Part shown: positions 36,558-45,219 of the stretch, one piece after another
Layout of the letters: each line of letters starts with the position of its first letter
Position numbering within the stretch: the first letter of the stretch is position 1
NCBI RefSeq assembly: GCF_003112675.1
Contig: NZ_BFAY01000007.1
Coordinates: 372,001 to 436,000, forward strand
Source: Leptospira johnsonii
Lineage (GTDB): Bacteria; Spirochaetota; Leptospiria; Leptospirales; Leptospiraceae
Direction: 5' to 3'
DNA length: 64,000 bases
The notes under the pieces: generated by a model
What the model was told of the DNA's origin: nothing
Database searches by the model: none
Seen by the model: only the letters and a program-made list of their open reading frames with translations
Program-made: the position numbers and the translations under genes

Positions 36558-38180
36558 TTACAAAGATTCCCTTCCCGTAAATTTTTTCCAAGCGTTGATC
36601 TCTGTTTTCTTGAGAAGGACAAAGTCTTTGATCAATCTTTCGTTCTTCTTAGAAAATACATAAATTTTTGTTCCACGGCATTCTTCGGTGCGACCTCCGG
36701 ACCCAAATGTTTTTGATATAACTTCCTCATCTAGTTCGGTTAAGATCGCAAAAGAATAATTCTCATCTAGCTGATACCATCTGAATGTATTTTGCCATGG
36801 ACGAATACTTAGATCCGGCTGATAATAATCGGATACTAATCCGGCTCTGGAAAAATTTCTAACCGGAGCAGAAGTCCAAAAACCTCCCATTCCTCTTTGC
36901 CAATGATTCTTTCTTCCCAAATCATCTAAACAAGCTATCCAGTCCGGATAGTATTCAATCTTTAGAGGTTTATTTTTTATTAAATAAGAAGATAAATAAC
37001 TACCTCCATAGATGATAATGAAGAAGGTAATTATACTTAATGCTCTGCCTCTAATTAGAATACATGTAAGCCCAAATATACTTGGGACCAAAATCCCCAG
37101 ATAACGAAATGGGACCTTTTCCGGAAGAATATCTTCCGAAATATAAGCGATTAAAATAAGGAAGAATGGTAAAACGACTCCGGAAAAAAAATAAAACATA
37201 TTCAGATTTACGAAACGGACATCATCTTTCCTGAATTTTTTTAAGATAAAGAACGCTACGCTACATATAACAATAAGCCCCCAGAGTATTCCCGTTAAAG
37301 AATCGAAAAAGATGTAAATACTTTTCCAAAAAGAAGATCCGAAGATCATTTTATAATTTTCAAATATACTTTTTTCAAAGTATCGATAAGGGAAAAATAC
37401 AAAATGATTTCTTACGAGTAGCGAATAAGCTTTAACTCCCGAAAATAGTCCCAAAACCATCGGGCCCCATTTCACCGAGTAAGAAATGAAAAATTTGGGT
37501 TCCTTAAATATCCGAATTAGGTTTGTAAATGATTCATATAAAAGAATAGGGATCAAAAAAGATGGCAGAAATAATGGATCCGAAAGAACGGCTATAAAAG
37601 CCAGAGAGAACTCCAATAAATAATGATACTTATTCTTTTTAGGAGTAATAAACAGAGCCCAAGAGATCGGAAGCAAACACCAGGTCCCAGTATGAAATCC
37701 AGGAAGAAATAAAGGCAAAAAACTGTTCTGGGAAATGAAAAGCTCGCCTAAGACAAACCAAATAGAGATCCTATAAAGAATGCTAATTTCGGATTCTTCC
37801 GGAAGAAATTTTCTGAATAAAATATTCCAAGAAAAAAACAATAGGGTCCACTGTAGAATTGCATAACCCAAATGAACAACTTCAAGACAAACATTGATTG
37901 GAATTGCAAGTAGTCGAAGTAAAAAATAAAAAAACAGATCCGGAAATAAATAAACCGAAGGAGTCCAGGTCCAATCTTTCAATCCATATAGTACGTTACC
38001 TTCTTTGTATCCTTTGATAAGTTCCGAAAATACGTTTGCAAAGAATAAAGAATCGGTTGAATAAAATGTTTTTCCTGTTGATCCGGAGCCGGAGATTGTC
38101 CCAAGACTTATCAAAAAAAGTAAAAAGGAAATAAGAAGAAAGGAAAGTTGAGTTTCCTTACGACCCAATACTATATTCAT
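36558..38180 (-). CDS. GT-C-like multi-pass membrane protein, paralogue A
   Basis: The product is 540 residues from ATG 38180 (GAAGTGA ahead; GTG 38189 is an alternative). It has about eleven or twelve membrane helices. The first extracytoplasmic loop has 'STDSLFFANVF', with an acidic residue placed like the catalytic Asp of GT-C glycosyltransferases, then 'WTPSVYLFPDLFFYFLLR'. Further shared blocks with the gene at 40148-41788 are FLPGFHTG and, near the C-terminus, 'CLDDLGRKNHWQRG', 'FSRAGL'. The C-terminal soluble part (about 420-540) is probably periplasmic. A lipid-linked-sugar glycosyltransferase role is inference from topology. It ends 7 bases from tRNA-Ala on the opposite strand. Confidence 0.75.
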   Translation of the reverse strand: MNIVLGRKETQLSFLLISFLLFLISLGTISGSGSTGKTFYSTDSLFFANVFSELIKGYKEGNVLYGLKDWTWTPSVYLFPDLFFYFLLRLLAIPINVCLEVVHLGYAILQWTLLFFSWNILFRKFLPEESEISILYRISIWFVLGELFISQNSFLPLFLPGFHTGTWCLLPISWALFITPKKNKYHYLLEFSLAFIAVLSDPLFLPSFLIPILLYESFTNLIRIFKEPKFFISYSVKWGPMVLGLFSGVKAYSLLVRNHFVFFPYRYFEKSIFENYKMIFGSSFWKSIYIFFDSLTGILWGLIVICSVAFFILKKFRKDDVRFVNLNMFYFFSGVVLPFFLILIAYISEDILPEKVPFRYLGILVPSIFGLTCILIRGRALSIITFFIIIYGGSYLSSYLIKNKPLKIEYYPDWIACLDDLGRKNHWQRGMGGFWTSAPVRNFSRAGLVSDYYQPDLSIRPWQNTFRWYQLDENYSFAILTELDEEVISKTFGSGGRTEECRGTKIYVFSKKNERLIKDFVLLKKTEINAWKKFTGRESL

Positions 38181-38283
38181 TAAATTCACTTCAGAAAGAC
38201 TTCCGATCTAAATTGGACCGGTCAAGCTGATTCCACCCAGAAAAAGACTGGATATAATCCGCCTCGAAGCAAGAATTCGGATC

Positions 38284-39540
38284 ATGAAACTTTCCTTCTA
38301 TAGATCCTTTCTAATCCCGGCGATTTCTCTAATATTCTTCACAATTTCCTGCGACGATATTCGACGACTCCTCGTGGCCAATGTAGACGATATGGCAAAA
38401 TATAAAGCGGAAGGAAAAGAATCCGGCTTGGTTGCAGTCTTCAATCAAAACGACGAGAAAAGAAAGAAGATCAAGATCAGTCTTACCACGATCGGAAAAG
38501 GTTTCGAACAGCCCGTGGATTTACTCATGATCCCTGGACCGGATATCTTCTTGGTGGCGGAAAAAACCGGAGCCTTGAAATGGTTGGATCCAAAAGACGG
38601 AAGTTCAGGTATATTATTAAAACTTGATGGAATTTCCACCGATTCCGAACAAGGACTTCTGGGAGTAGTGCTCCATCCAGAATTTCCTGAAAAACCACTT
38701 CTTTATCTGAACTATGTTGCAAAGAAGAATGGAGAAACAAGCAGAGTTTCCGAATGGACGATAGATCTTCCTAAAGACCCTAAAAAAGCAAAACTTTCCA
38801 AAGAAAGGATCTTGATGGAGGTCAAACAACCTTACGGAAATCATAACGCAGGACAATTGGCATTCGGAAAAGACGGTAAACTCTACATCGCTTGGGGAGA
38901 CGGAGGATGGATGGGAGATCCTAAAGGTAACGGACAAAATCCTTCCACATTTTTAGGTTCCGTCCTTAGAGTAGATGTAAATTCAAAAGATCCTGGCAAA
39001 GAATATTCCGTTCCGAAAGATAATCCTTTTTTAAAAGATCCTTCCTTCAAACCGGAAACATTCGCTTACGGCTTTAGGAATCCATGGAGATATTCTTTCG
39101 ATCCTTCCGGAAGATTGATCATTGCGGATGTGGGCCAAGATCTATTCGAAGAAATTGATATAGTAGAAGCAGGAAAAAATTACGGCTGGAACAAAATGGA
39201 AGCTACTCATTGTTTCGAACCTAAAACAGACTGCGATAAAAAAGGTTTAACTGATCCGATCTATGAATACGGAAGAGAAGACGGAAGTTCCATTACTGGA
39301 GGTTACGTCGTCACTAACGACCGGATTTCAGACCTGCATGGTAAATATGTTTTCGGAGATTTCGTATCCGGAAGGATTTGGGCAATCGATCTTCCGAAAG
39401 ACGGAAGCTCCGTAAAAGAAGCCTACTCTCTCGGAAAATGGCCCGTATTAATCTCCAGTTTTGGAAAAGACGCAAGAGGCTCCGTTTATATAGCGGACTT
39501 TGGAGCCGGACAGATCCTTAGGATAGATCCCGGTAAATAA
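38284..39540 (+). CDS. PQQ-dependent sugar dehydrogenase-like lipoprotein (GSDH/YliI family)
   Basis: The product is 418 residues with lipobox ISC (Cys23). The soluble aldose dehydrogenase beta-propeller is clear: '[13 protein letters not shown]', '[21 protein letters not shown]' region with the catalytic His of the family, '[13 protein letters not shown]', '[13 protein letters not shown]', and '[15 protein letters not shown]'. Family members oxidise aldoses in the periplasm with PQQ as cofactor; some relatives do not bind PQQ. Whether this organism makes PQQ cannot be judged here. The stop overlaps the next start by one base (TAATG), so it is coupled with the PaiB gene. Confidence 0.9.
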   Translation: MKLSFYRSFLIPAISLIFFTISCDDIRRLLVANVDDMAKYKAEGKESGLVAVFNQNDEKRKKIKISLTTIGKGFEQPVDLLMIPGPDIFLVAEKTGALKWLDPKDGSSGILLKLDGISTDSEQGLLGVVLHPEFPEKPLLYLNYVAKKNGETSRVSEWTIDLPKDPKKAKLSKERILMEVKQPYGNHNAGQLAFGKDGKLYIAWGDGGWMGDPKGNGQNPSTFLGSVLRVDVNSKDPGKEYSVPKDNPFLKDPSFKPETFAYGFRNPWRYSFDPSGRLIIADVGQDLFEEIDIVEAGKNYGWNKMEATHCFEPKTDCDKKGLTDPIYEYGREDGSSITGGYVVTNDRISDLHGKYVFGDFVSGRIWAIDLPKDGSSVKEAYSLGKWPVLISSFGKDARGSVYIADFGAGQILRIDPGK

Positions 39541-40151
39541 TGTATACTCCTGAACATTTTAAATTAGAAAATCTTGATATAATTCACGAGATCATCGGCA
39601 AATACCCCTTTGCCGTTTTGATCTCCACAACTGCAGAAGGACTGGAGGCTACTCACCTTCCCATCCTTCTCTCCAAAGACAAAGCCAGTTTAGTCGGGCA
39701 TATGGCGTCCGGAAATCCTCTCTTACAAGAAAACTCCCAGGTTTTATGCGTATTTCACGGTCCTCACGCCTATATTTCTCCCAGCTGGTACGAATCGGGG
39801 CAAACTGTGCCTACTTGGAATTACATCTCAGTACATGTAAAAGGAATATTACATTTTCTAGATAGAGAAGAGACTGAAATAGTTTTACAAGATTCCATTC
39901 AGTATTTCGAATCGGAAAATTCAGGATACGGATACCAAACACCAAAACCGGAAGTCAGAAATTCTCTTTTAGGAAAGATAAAAGGATTTGAGATCCGCAA
40001 TTTGACTTACGAAGCAAAATTAAAACTCAGCCAGAACCATTCTTTAGAAAGAAGAAAAAGAGTGATCGATACCTTGGAACTTTCTGAACAAGAGCAGGAG
40101 TTGGAATTGGCAGAATGGATGAGAAGGATAAACGATATCCAAAAATCTTAA
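39540..40151 (+). CDS. PaiB-family FMN-binding protein
   Basis: A 203-residue protein of the PaiB/'FMN-binding negative transcriptional regulator' family: N-terminal '[19 protein letters not shown]', 'LEATHLPILL', 'LVGHMASGNPLL', 'VLCVFHGPHAYISPSWYES' and 'VPTWNYISVHVKG'. It should form a split-barrel flavin-binding dimer. In Bacillus PaiB influences sporulation and protease genes, but most members are uncharacterised and may be flavin reductases. It is translationally coupled to the sugar dehydrogenase gene and overlaps the convergent membrane-protein gene by 4 bp. Confidence 0.93.
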   Translation: MYTPEHFKLENLDIIHEIIGKYPFAVLISTTAEGLEATHLPILLSKDKASLVGHMASGNPLLQENSQVLCVFHGPHAYISPSWYESGQTVPTWNYISVHVKGILHFLDREETEIVLQDSIQYFESENSGYGYQTPKPEVRNSLLGKIKGFEIRNLTYEAKLKLSQNHSLERRKRVIDTLELSEQEQELELAEWMRRINDIQKS

Positions 40152-41788
40152 TATCTAGAAGTGGAAAATTTCCATAAATCGATCTTACCTCGATTTTCTT
40201 TTACAAAATCCGAACTCTTTTCCGGATTTGCAAATGTATAGATGGGTATCTTATCACAATAAGATATTGAAATCGGTTCTCCCAATTTTTGTCTTACGAT
40301 CTTTTCATCCACACCATCTATGATCGCAAAAGTATAAGGTGGATTTTCTCTTTCAAACCAGCTCAAATTATTCTGCCAATAGAATAACATCAGATCATAA
40401 AGATAATCGTCAGGCTCCAAACCTTTTTTAGAAAAGATCCTCATTGGCCTCACATACCAAAAACTGGCGATCCCGCGTTTCCAGTGATTCTTCTCCGCAA
40501 GCCTATCTAAGCAGGCGACCTTTGTTGGATAATGAGTCAGTCCTAAACCCTTGGAATAAGAAGAATAGATCCCGAGAAGTATTCCAAGTGAAAAGAAAAC
40601 GCCGAGCCCGAATCTCACGACCGGAATATCTGAAATGCTTAAAATAAGAACCGCTCCGATACCTAAAAATCCCAAAAGGATCTCTCCGAAATATCTATCT
40701 ATTCCTTGGATCCCTGTCTTTCCTGTTAGTCCAAAAATAAATCCATAGATCAGAAAAACGAAAGGAACCAAAATCCCAAGAATTAGAAATAAATAGACCG
40801 GCTTATTTGAATTTGCTCCATCTTCTTTTTTAGATAAGAACTTCAAGATACAAAAGAATAAAATGATCAGAAGAAGATAGATCCAATTCTCCTTGAATAA
40901 ATAAGAGAGAGAATGAAAAAAACTTTCCGATTTCCAAATGGCGATCGCTTCTCCTAATTTTTTAGGCGCTGCGGTCCCGGGAAAGAATACAAAACTGTTT
41001 TTGCGTAAAACTTGAAAAACGATCCTGGAAGCTACAATCCCTAAGAACACAGGGAAGTATATATAAACGATCCTTTGTATTCTATGGATCGTTCTTTCTC
41101 TAAACAACCAATCGTAACAATGCAAACCTAAAGAGGTGATCAGAAAATAAGGAATAAAAAGCAGATCGCTTAAAGAAAATAGGAACACTGTCCCGGAAAC
41201 AAGAACAAAGTCCTTTTTGGAGTTACTTTCTTCCCATTGGTAGAAAAATCCCCAGGCCCAACAGAGAACTACTAAATTTCCCCCGTGAAATCCTGGTAAA
41301 AATACAAACAGATCTTGTTTAAATAAAAGTAATATCATCCCGGTCAAAAAACCGAATGAAAGAACAAGACTCCCCTTTTCATAAGAAATTGTTTCTTTAC
41401 TGAACTTCTGTAAAAGGAATAAGATCCCCAACAAAAGTAAGATCCATTGGAATGCGGAATAAGATAAATGGGTAAGCTCCCAGCCACCATTCTCCAGTGA
41501 TAAAAAAATGGTCCTAAGTGCAAAATACTGAACTAAATCGGGGAAAAAATATAAGGCAGGGGTCCAACCGAAACCATTCAGAGAATTTAATAAGTTTGCT
41601 CCGGGTTTTAGAAAAAGTTCCTGGTAAATTACGGAAAAGAAAAGAGAATCAGAGTTATAAAAGAAATCAGCAAGCCTCGGATCGACTGCCACTCTTCCTA
41701 AAGAAATGCAAAGTCCAATAAGGCCGAGTGTAGCGGTGATAAAAAAGAAAAGTCGGTTTTTTGTGTATAGTCTTTGCAAAAAATCCAC
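40148..41788 (-). CDS. GT-C-like multi-pass membrane protein, paralogue B
   Basis: The 546-residue product (GTG start) is a clear paralogue of 36558-38180 at low identity. Shared blocks: 'YNSDSLFFSVIYQELF' in the first loop, 'GWTPALYFFPDLVQYFALR', 'FLPGFHGGN', and C-terminal 'ACLDRLAEKNHWKRG', 'FSKKGLEPDDY'. About eleven membrane helices. The conserved acidic residue after TM1 and the C-terminal soluble domain fit a GT-C glycosyltransferase, but no assigned family member is recognised with certainty. The two paralogues are on the same strand and bracket the sugar-dehydrogenase/PaiB pair, so the latter may have been inserted between ancestral tandem copies. Confidence 0.75.
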   Translation of the reverse strand: MDFLQRLYTKNRLFFFITATLGLIGLCISLGRVAVDPRLADFFYNSDSLFFSVIYQELFLKPGANLLNSLNGFGWTPALYFFPDLVQYFALRTIFLSLENGGWELTHLSYSAFQWILLLLGILFLLQKFSKETISYEKGSLVLSFGFLTGMILLLFKQDLFVFLPGFHGGNLVVLCWAWGFFYQWEESNSKKDFVLVSGTVFLFSLSDLLFIPYFLITSLGLHCYDWLFRERTIHRIQRIVYIYFPVFLGIVASRIVFQVLRKNSFVFFPGTAAPKKLGEAIAIWKSESFFHSLSYLFKENWIYLLLIILFFCILKFLSKKEDGANSNKPVYLFLILGILVPFVFLIYGFIFGLTGKTGIQGIDRYFGEILLGFLGIGAVLILSISDIPVVRFGLGVFFSLGILLGIYSSYSKGLGLTHYPTKVACLDRLAEKNHWKRGIASFWYVRPMRIFSKKGLEPDDYLYDLMLFYWQNNLSWFERENPPYTFAIIDGVDEKIVRQKLGEPISISYCDKIPIYTFANPEKSSDFVKENRGKIDLWKFSTSRY

Positions 41789-41851
41789 CTAGCAGGAGTT
41801 TTCTTTTTAGATCGGAACAGGCAAGCCGATTTCTAAACATCTGTAAGAGTT

Positions 41852-44122
41852 ATGAAAGGCCTATTATCCATCGTTCCTAAGTATTTTGATTGGTTGAACA
41901 ATAACGCTCCTCAAGGCGAGGCCGAAAAATATCCGGAAACAAATTCGGAATTCGAGAGTTCTGTTCCTGGCATCTATATCTCGGGAGATTTAACTGGCAT
42001 TCCTCTTCTCAAATATTCCGTGCAGAGCGGTGTTTTCGCGATCCGCAGTATTCTTCAAAAGCACAAAAAGAAAACAAAAGGCCTCCTAGATGTTTTGATC
42101 GTTGGCGCCGGGCCTTCAGGTGTTGCAGCAGGTATCGAAGCAAAGAAGAATGGTCTGGACTTTCTTATTATAGAAGCAAACCAACCCTTTCATACGATTA
42201 CAAGTTACCCAAAGGGCAAACCTATCTTTGCGGAACCTTTCGAACTGACAGTGGACTCTCCCATTCAGATCAAAGATACAACCAAAGAAGATCTTCTAGA
42301 ATACTTAGGATCAGTATTAAAAAAACATAAACTTCCTATCTTAAACGGAGAGAAGGTAGAATCCATTCTTCCATCCAAAGGATCTGAGCCCGGTTTCGAG
42401 ATCCGAACAGAGTCCGGGAAAAAATTCAATTCTTCTTATTTATTACTTGCCATAGGAAAATCAGGAGACAGCAGGCGTTTAGGAGTCCCGGGAGAAGAAC
42501 AAGAAAACGTTTTCCATAGATTGATCGACCCGCAGGACTTTCAAGGCCAAAGTACATTGGTAGTAGGCGGTGGAGACAGTGCGATAGAAGCTGCTCTTTC
42601 CTTAGTAGATGTTTCTTCTTCCGTTACTCTATCATATAGAGAATCCGAAATTTCCCGGCCGAAAGAAGAGAATAAACTAAAGTTCCGAAAGTCAGTCCAA
42701 GAGAATAAGATCCAATTTTTACCGAATTCTACCCTTGAAAAATTCGAATCCAAACAAGTTCGTCTGAAACAAGGACCCAAAACAAGAACGGAAAAAATAG
42801 ATTCATCCTTGGTTCTGATCGGCTCCGAAGCCCCGATCTCTTTTCTGAAAAAATTAGGGATTAAGATCGGAAACTCATTCAATTCTAAAGAACTCCTTGG
42901 ATTTGTTTCCTTATTCTCTTTCGCATTATTTCTATATTTCGGAAAGGCATCCTTCTATGCCTCATATTGGTATTCCTGGGTGGCCTTAGGTTCCGGGATC
43001 ATATTTGCACTTTCTTCCCTCAGATTTTTATTCGCAAAAGAAACATTTTTCACCTGGAGATGGAGAACATTCAAAAATCTTTATTTAGTTTTGGCTGCAC
43101 TCTATTTCTCCATAGTGTATTTAAGCGCCAAATACCTTGGATTTTATTTATTCGGAAAATATCCTAGCTTCCACTATACTGTTCTGTATTCCACGACCAT
43201 TTTATTTTTCGGGATCAGAAGGATGTGGGTCAGACCGACACAGTATATAAAATTACAAACCATTACACTGATTCTAATTCAAATTTTCCCGTTATTCCTA
43301 TTGCCCGAGATTATCCTTCCGTTCTTGGGAGACAAAGGTCTATTAGGACCTTCTAATGGATTTTTGCTCACGCAGGTTTTCCCGGACGGAGCCTATTGGA
43401 AAGCTTACGGATTCGTTTTGGCCTGGCCATTGAATATGGGAGTCCTATACGACGGAGGGATCACCACCTTCTGGTTAGTTTATGGATTTCTAATGAGCTT
43501 CGGTCTTATACCGTATCTTGTCTACAAATTCGGAAAAGGAGCCTATTGCGGATGGATCTGTTCCTGCGGTGGCTTGGCGGAAACCTTGGGAGACGAATAC
43601 AGGAACAGAATGCCTCACGGAAAATTGGCATACAAGCTGGAGCATTCGGGCCAATGGATCTTACTCATTGCAGCAATTCTCACTATAGCCAAGCTGATCG
43701 GAAGTTCCGGGCAATTTTTCTGGCCTTTGGAATTCGGCGCGGACTCGGTCAAAATATATTATGATTTAATTGTGGACTTGGGGTTAGGCGGGGTCGTTGG
43801 TGTTGGAGCTTACTTCATGTTCTCCGGAAGGATCTGGTGTAGAATGTTCTGTCCACTTTCCGCGCTCATGCATATCTACGCTAAGTTCAGTAAGTTCCGG
43901 ATCTTCTCGGAGAAAAAAAGATGTATCTCTTGTAATATTTGCACCTCCGTTTGCCACCAAGGGATAGACGTCATGAATTACGCCAACAAGGGAAGGCCAA
44001 TGGATAGCGTTCAATGCGTCAGATGTTCGGCTTGCGTGGTAAATTGTCCTACCCAAGTCCTTTCTTTCGGAAAATTAGAAAAGAACGGACAGGTATTAGA
44101 TAGGCTAAAAGCTGTATTATAA
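41852..44122 (+). CDS. Fusion of FAD/NAD(P) oxidoreductase with NapH/CcoG-like membrane [4Fe-4S] protein
   Basis: The product is 756 residues in three parts. Residues 1-70 include 'VPGIYISGDLTGIPLLKYSVQ', a piece that resembles the C-terminal FAD-closing motif of thioredoxin-reductase-like enzymes. Residues 78-350 form such an enzyme with FAD-binding GAGPSG (85-90) and NAD(P)-binding GGGDSA (from 239). Residues 355-670 have about seven helices with Cys motifs CGWICSCGG and CRMFCPLSAL, as in NapH/CcoG proteins. The C-terminus has two [4Fe-4S] motifs at Cys691/694/697/701 and Cys722/725/728/732. Electron flow from NAD(P)H through flavin to iron-sulfur clusters, or the reverse, is likely at the inner membrane. 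The acceptor is unknown. Confidence 0.9.
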   Translation: MKGLLSIVPKYFDWLNNNAPQGEAEKYPETNSEFESSVPGIYISGDLTGIPLLKYSVQSGVFAIRSILQKHKKKTKGLLDVLIVGAGPSGVAAGIEAKKNGLDFLIIEANQPFHTITSYPKGKPIFAEPFELTVDSPIQIKDTTKEDLLEYLGSVLKKHKLPILNGEKVESILPSKGSEPGFEIRTESGKKFNSSYLLLAIGKSGDSRRLGVPGEEQENVFHRLIDPQDFQGQSTLVVGGGDSAIEAALSLVDVSSSVTLSYRESEISRPKEENKLKFRKSVQENKIQFLPNSTLEKFESKQVRLKQGPKTRTEKIDSSLVLIGSEAPISFLKKLGIKIGNSFNSKELLGFVSLFSFALFLYFGKASFYASYWYSWVALGSGIIFALSSLRFLFAKETFFTWRWRTFKNLYLVLAALYFSIVYLSAKYLGFYLFGKYPSFHYTVLYSTTILFFGIRRMWVRPTQYIKLQTITLILIQIFPLFLLPEIILPFLGDKGLLGPSNGFLLTQVFPDGAYWKAYGFVLAWPLNMGVLYDGGITTFWLVYGFLMSFGLIPYLVYKFGKGAYCGWICSCGGLAETLGDEYRNRMPHGKLAYKLEHSGQWILLIAAILTIAKLIGSSGQFFWPLEFGADSVKIYYDLIVDLGLGGVVGVGAYFMFSGRIWCRMFCPLSALMHIYAKFSKFRIFSEKKRCISCNICTSVCHQGIDVMNYANKGRPMDSVQCVRCSACVVNCPTQVLSFGKLEKNGQVLDRLKAVL

Positions 44123-44206
44123 ATATTATCAGATTTTTCTTCCTAAAACTTCCGTAACAGGATTTGTTCTTGTCAATTTATTGTACTGAGAGACAATCCC
44201 CTGCTT

Positions 44207-44722
44207 ATGAGTTCTTTTCTTACACATGTCCAAGACAGATTAAAAGTCTGCGGTCCCTTATCTTATAAAAATATGTTCGGAGGTTTCGGGATCTATTCCG
44301 GATCTCAAATCTTTGCGATGGTCATCAAGGACCGATTGTATTTCCGAGTAGGACAGTCCAACCAAGCAGAGTATGAATCTGCAGGGATGGCCCCATTTAC
44401 TTACGCCGGCAAAGATGGAAAATCAGTCCGAATTTCTTATTGGGAAGTACCGGAAGAAGTTTTAGAAGACGATGAAGACCTTGTATTCTGGTTCCGAAAA
44501 TCTTTGGCAGAAGCGAATAAGGCTTCTTCTTTAAAGAAAAAGACCATCCCCAAAAAGAAAAGTATCGCAAAGAAGAAGGTCACAAAATCCAAAATATCTT
44601 CTTCCAAGAAGGCGGTTGCAAAGAAAAAAGCAGCCCGTAAAAAATCCGTCAGACGACTGGTTAAGAAAACCGCAGCTAAACGTAAAGTTGCTGCAAAAAA
44701 GAAGAAGGTCCGTTCTCGTTAA
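44207..44722 (+). CDS. TfoX N-terminal-domain protein with histone-H1-like basic tail
   Basis: A 171-residue protein. Residues 1-105 match the TfoX N-terminal domain: 'YKNMFGGFGIYSGSQIFAMV', 'RLYFRVGQSNQAEYESAGMAPF', and 'SYWEVPEEVLED'. The remaining 65 residues are almost only Lys, Ala, Ser, Arg and Val with KKK, KKA and KKT repeats, like histone H1 or the C-terminal tails of some bacterial nucleoid proteins. The domain occurs in competence regulators but also alone. The tail suggests DNA or RNA binding. It is a real part of the frame, which ends with a clean TAA. A small hairpin (CTTGA/TCAAG) follows at about 44732-44750. Confidence 0.88.
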   Translation: MSSFLTHVQDRLKVCGPLSYKNMFGGFGIYSGSQIFAMVIKDRLYFRVGQSNQAEYESAGMAPFTYAGKDGKSVRISYWEVPEEVLEDDEDLVFWFRKSLAEANKASSLKKKTIPKKKSIAKKKVTKSKISSSKKAVAKKKAARKKSVRRLVKKTAAKRKVAAKKKKVRSR

Positions 44723-44817
44723 GACCGCCGCTTCTTGAGAAAAATCAAGTAGGTAGTACAGGCCCCATTCTCTCTTTTTTCAATTTACATTCCCGGGCTA
44801 ACTGTTACTCTGGAAGA

Positions 44818-45177
44818 ATGAAATCGAGATCTTTGAAAGTTCTGGTAGCTTGCGCCTTACTTTCTATTCTCGTGCCCGCATTTAATTGTGGGCCTTTTTG
44901 CGAAATTGAAGCTGGCACTTCCGAGTCTTCCCCGTGTCATCAAGATCAAAACAGAGATAGCGGACCTGTATGCGATTGGGATCTAGTCTCTATCAAAAAG
45001 GAAATAGAGGATTCCCGCTCCATTCTATCATTTCCTGTCCAAGTTTTTGAACATTTTAGAATGGGTATAGAGGATCTGGTTCGGATTTCCTCCTTCTCCC
45101 CTTTCCAGATCGAATTCCAAAAAATTTCCAACTCGGAAACGCTTACTCATCTATCATTCATCAGAATTCTAATTTAG
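44818..45177 (+). CDS. Small Cys-containing exported protein leading the CzcCA operon
   Basis: A 119-residue product with GGAAG before the ATG. The hydrophobic N-terminus ends in AFNC (Cys24), a likely lipobox, followed by GPFCEIEAG and 'SSPCHQDQNRDSGPVCDW', so four Cys and one His cluster within 30 residues. I do not recognise a family. The position directly before czcC and czcA suggests a periplasmic metal-binding or sensing role, as for other small accessory proteins in metal efflux operons; this is inference. The C-terminal half is amphipathic with no motif. Confidence 0.6.
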   Translation: MKSRSLKVLVACALLSILVPAFNCGPFCEIEAGTSESSPCHQDQNRDSGPVCDWDLVSIKKEIEDSRSILSFPVQVFEHFRMGIEDLVRISSFSPFQIEFQKISNSETLTHLSFIRILI

Positions 45178-45181
45178 ATCC

Positions 45182-45211
45182 CACATTATAATTTTCTGTT
45201 TTTATAATGTG
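45182..45211 (+). promoter_or_regulatory. 10-bp perfect inverted repeat over the czcC translation start region
   Basis: CACATTATAA, a 10-base spacer, TTATAATGTG. It ends right where GAGG (45211-45214), the ribosome site for the GTG at 45220, begins. It may be an operator for a metal-responsive repressor (ArsR, Fur or CopY style) or an RNA hairpin that controls translation. Confidence 0.5.
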
Positions 45212-45219
45212 AGGTTATC

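Noticed and set aside
44520..44722. Lys-rich tail of the TfoX-N protein as a frameshift or sequencing artefact
   Set aside because: The tail is in frame, varied in codon use (aag, aaa, gca, gct, cgt), and ends at a normal stop.
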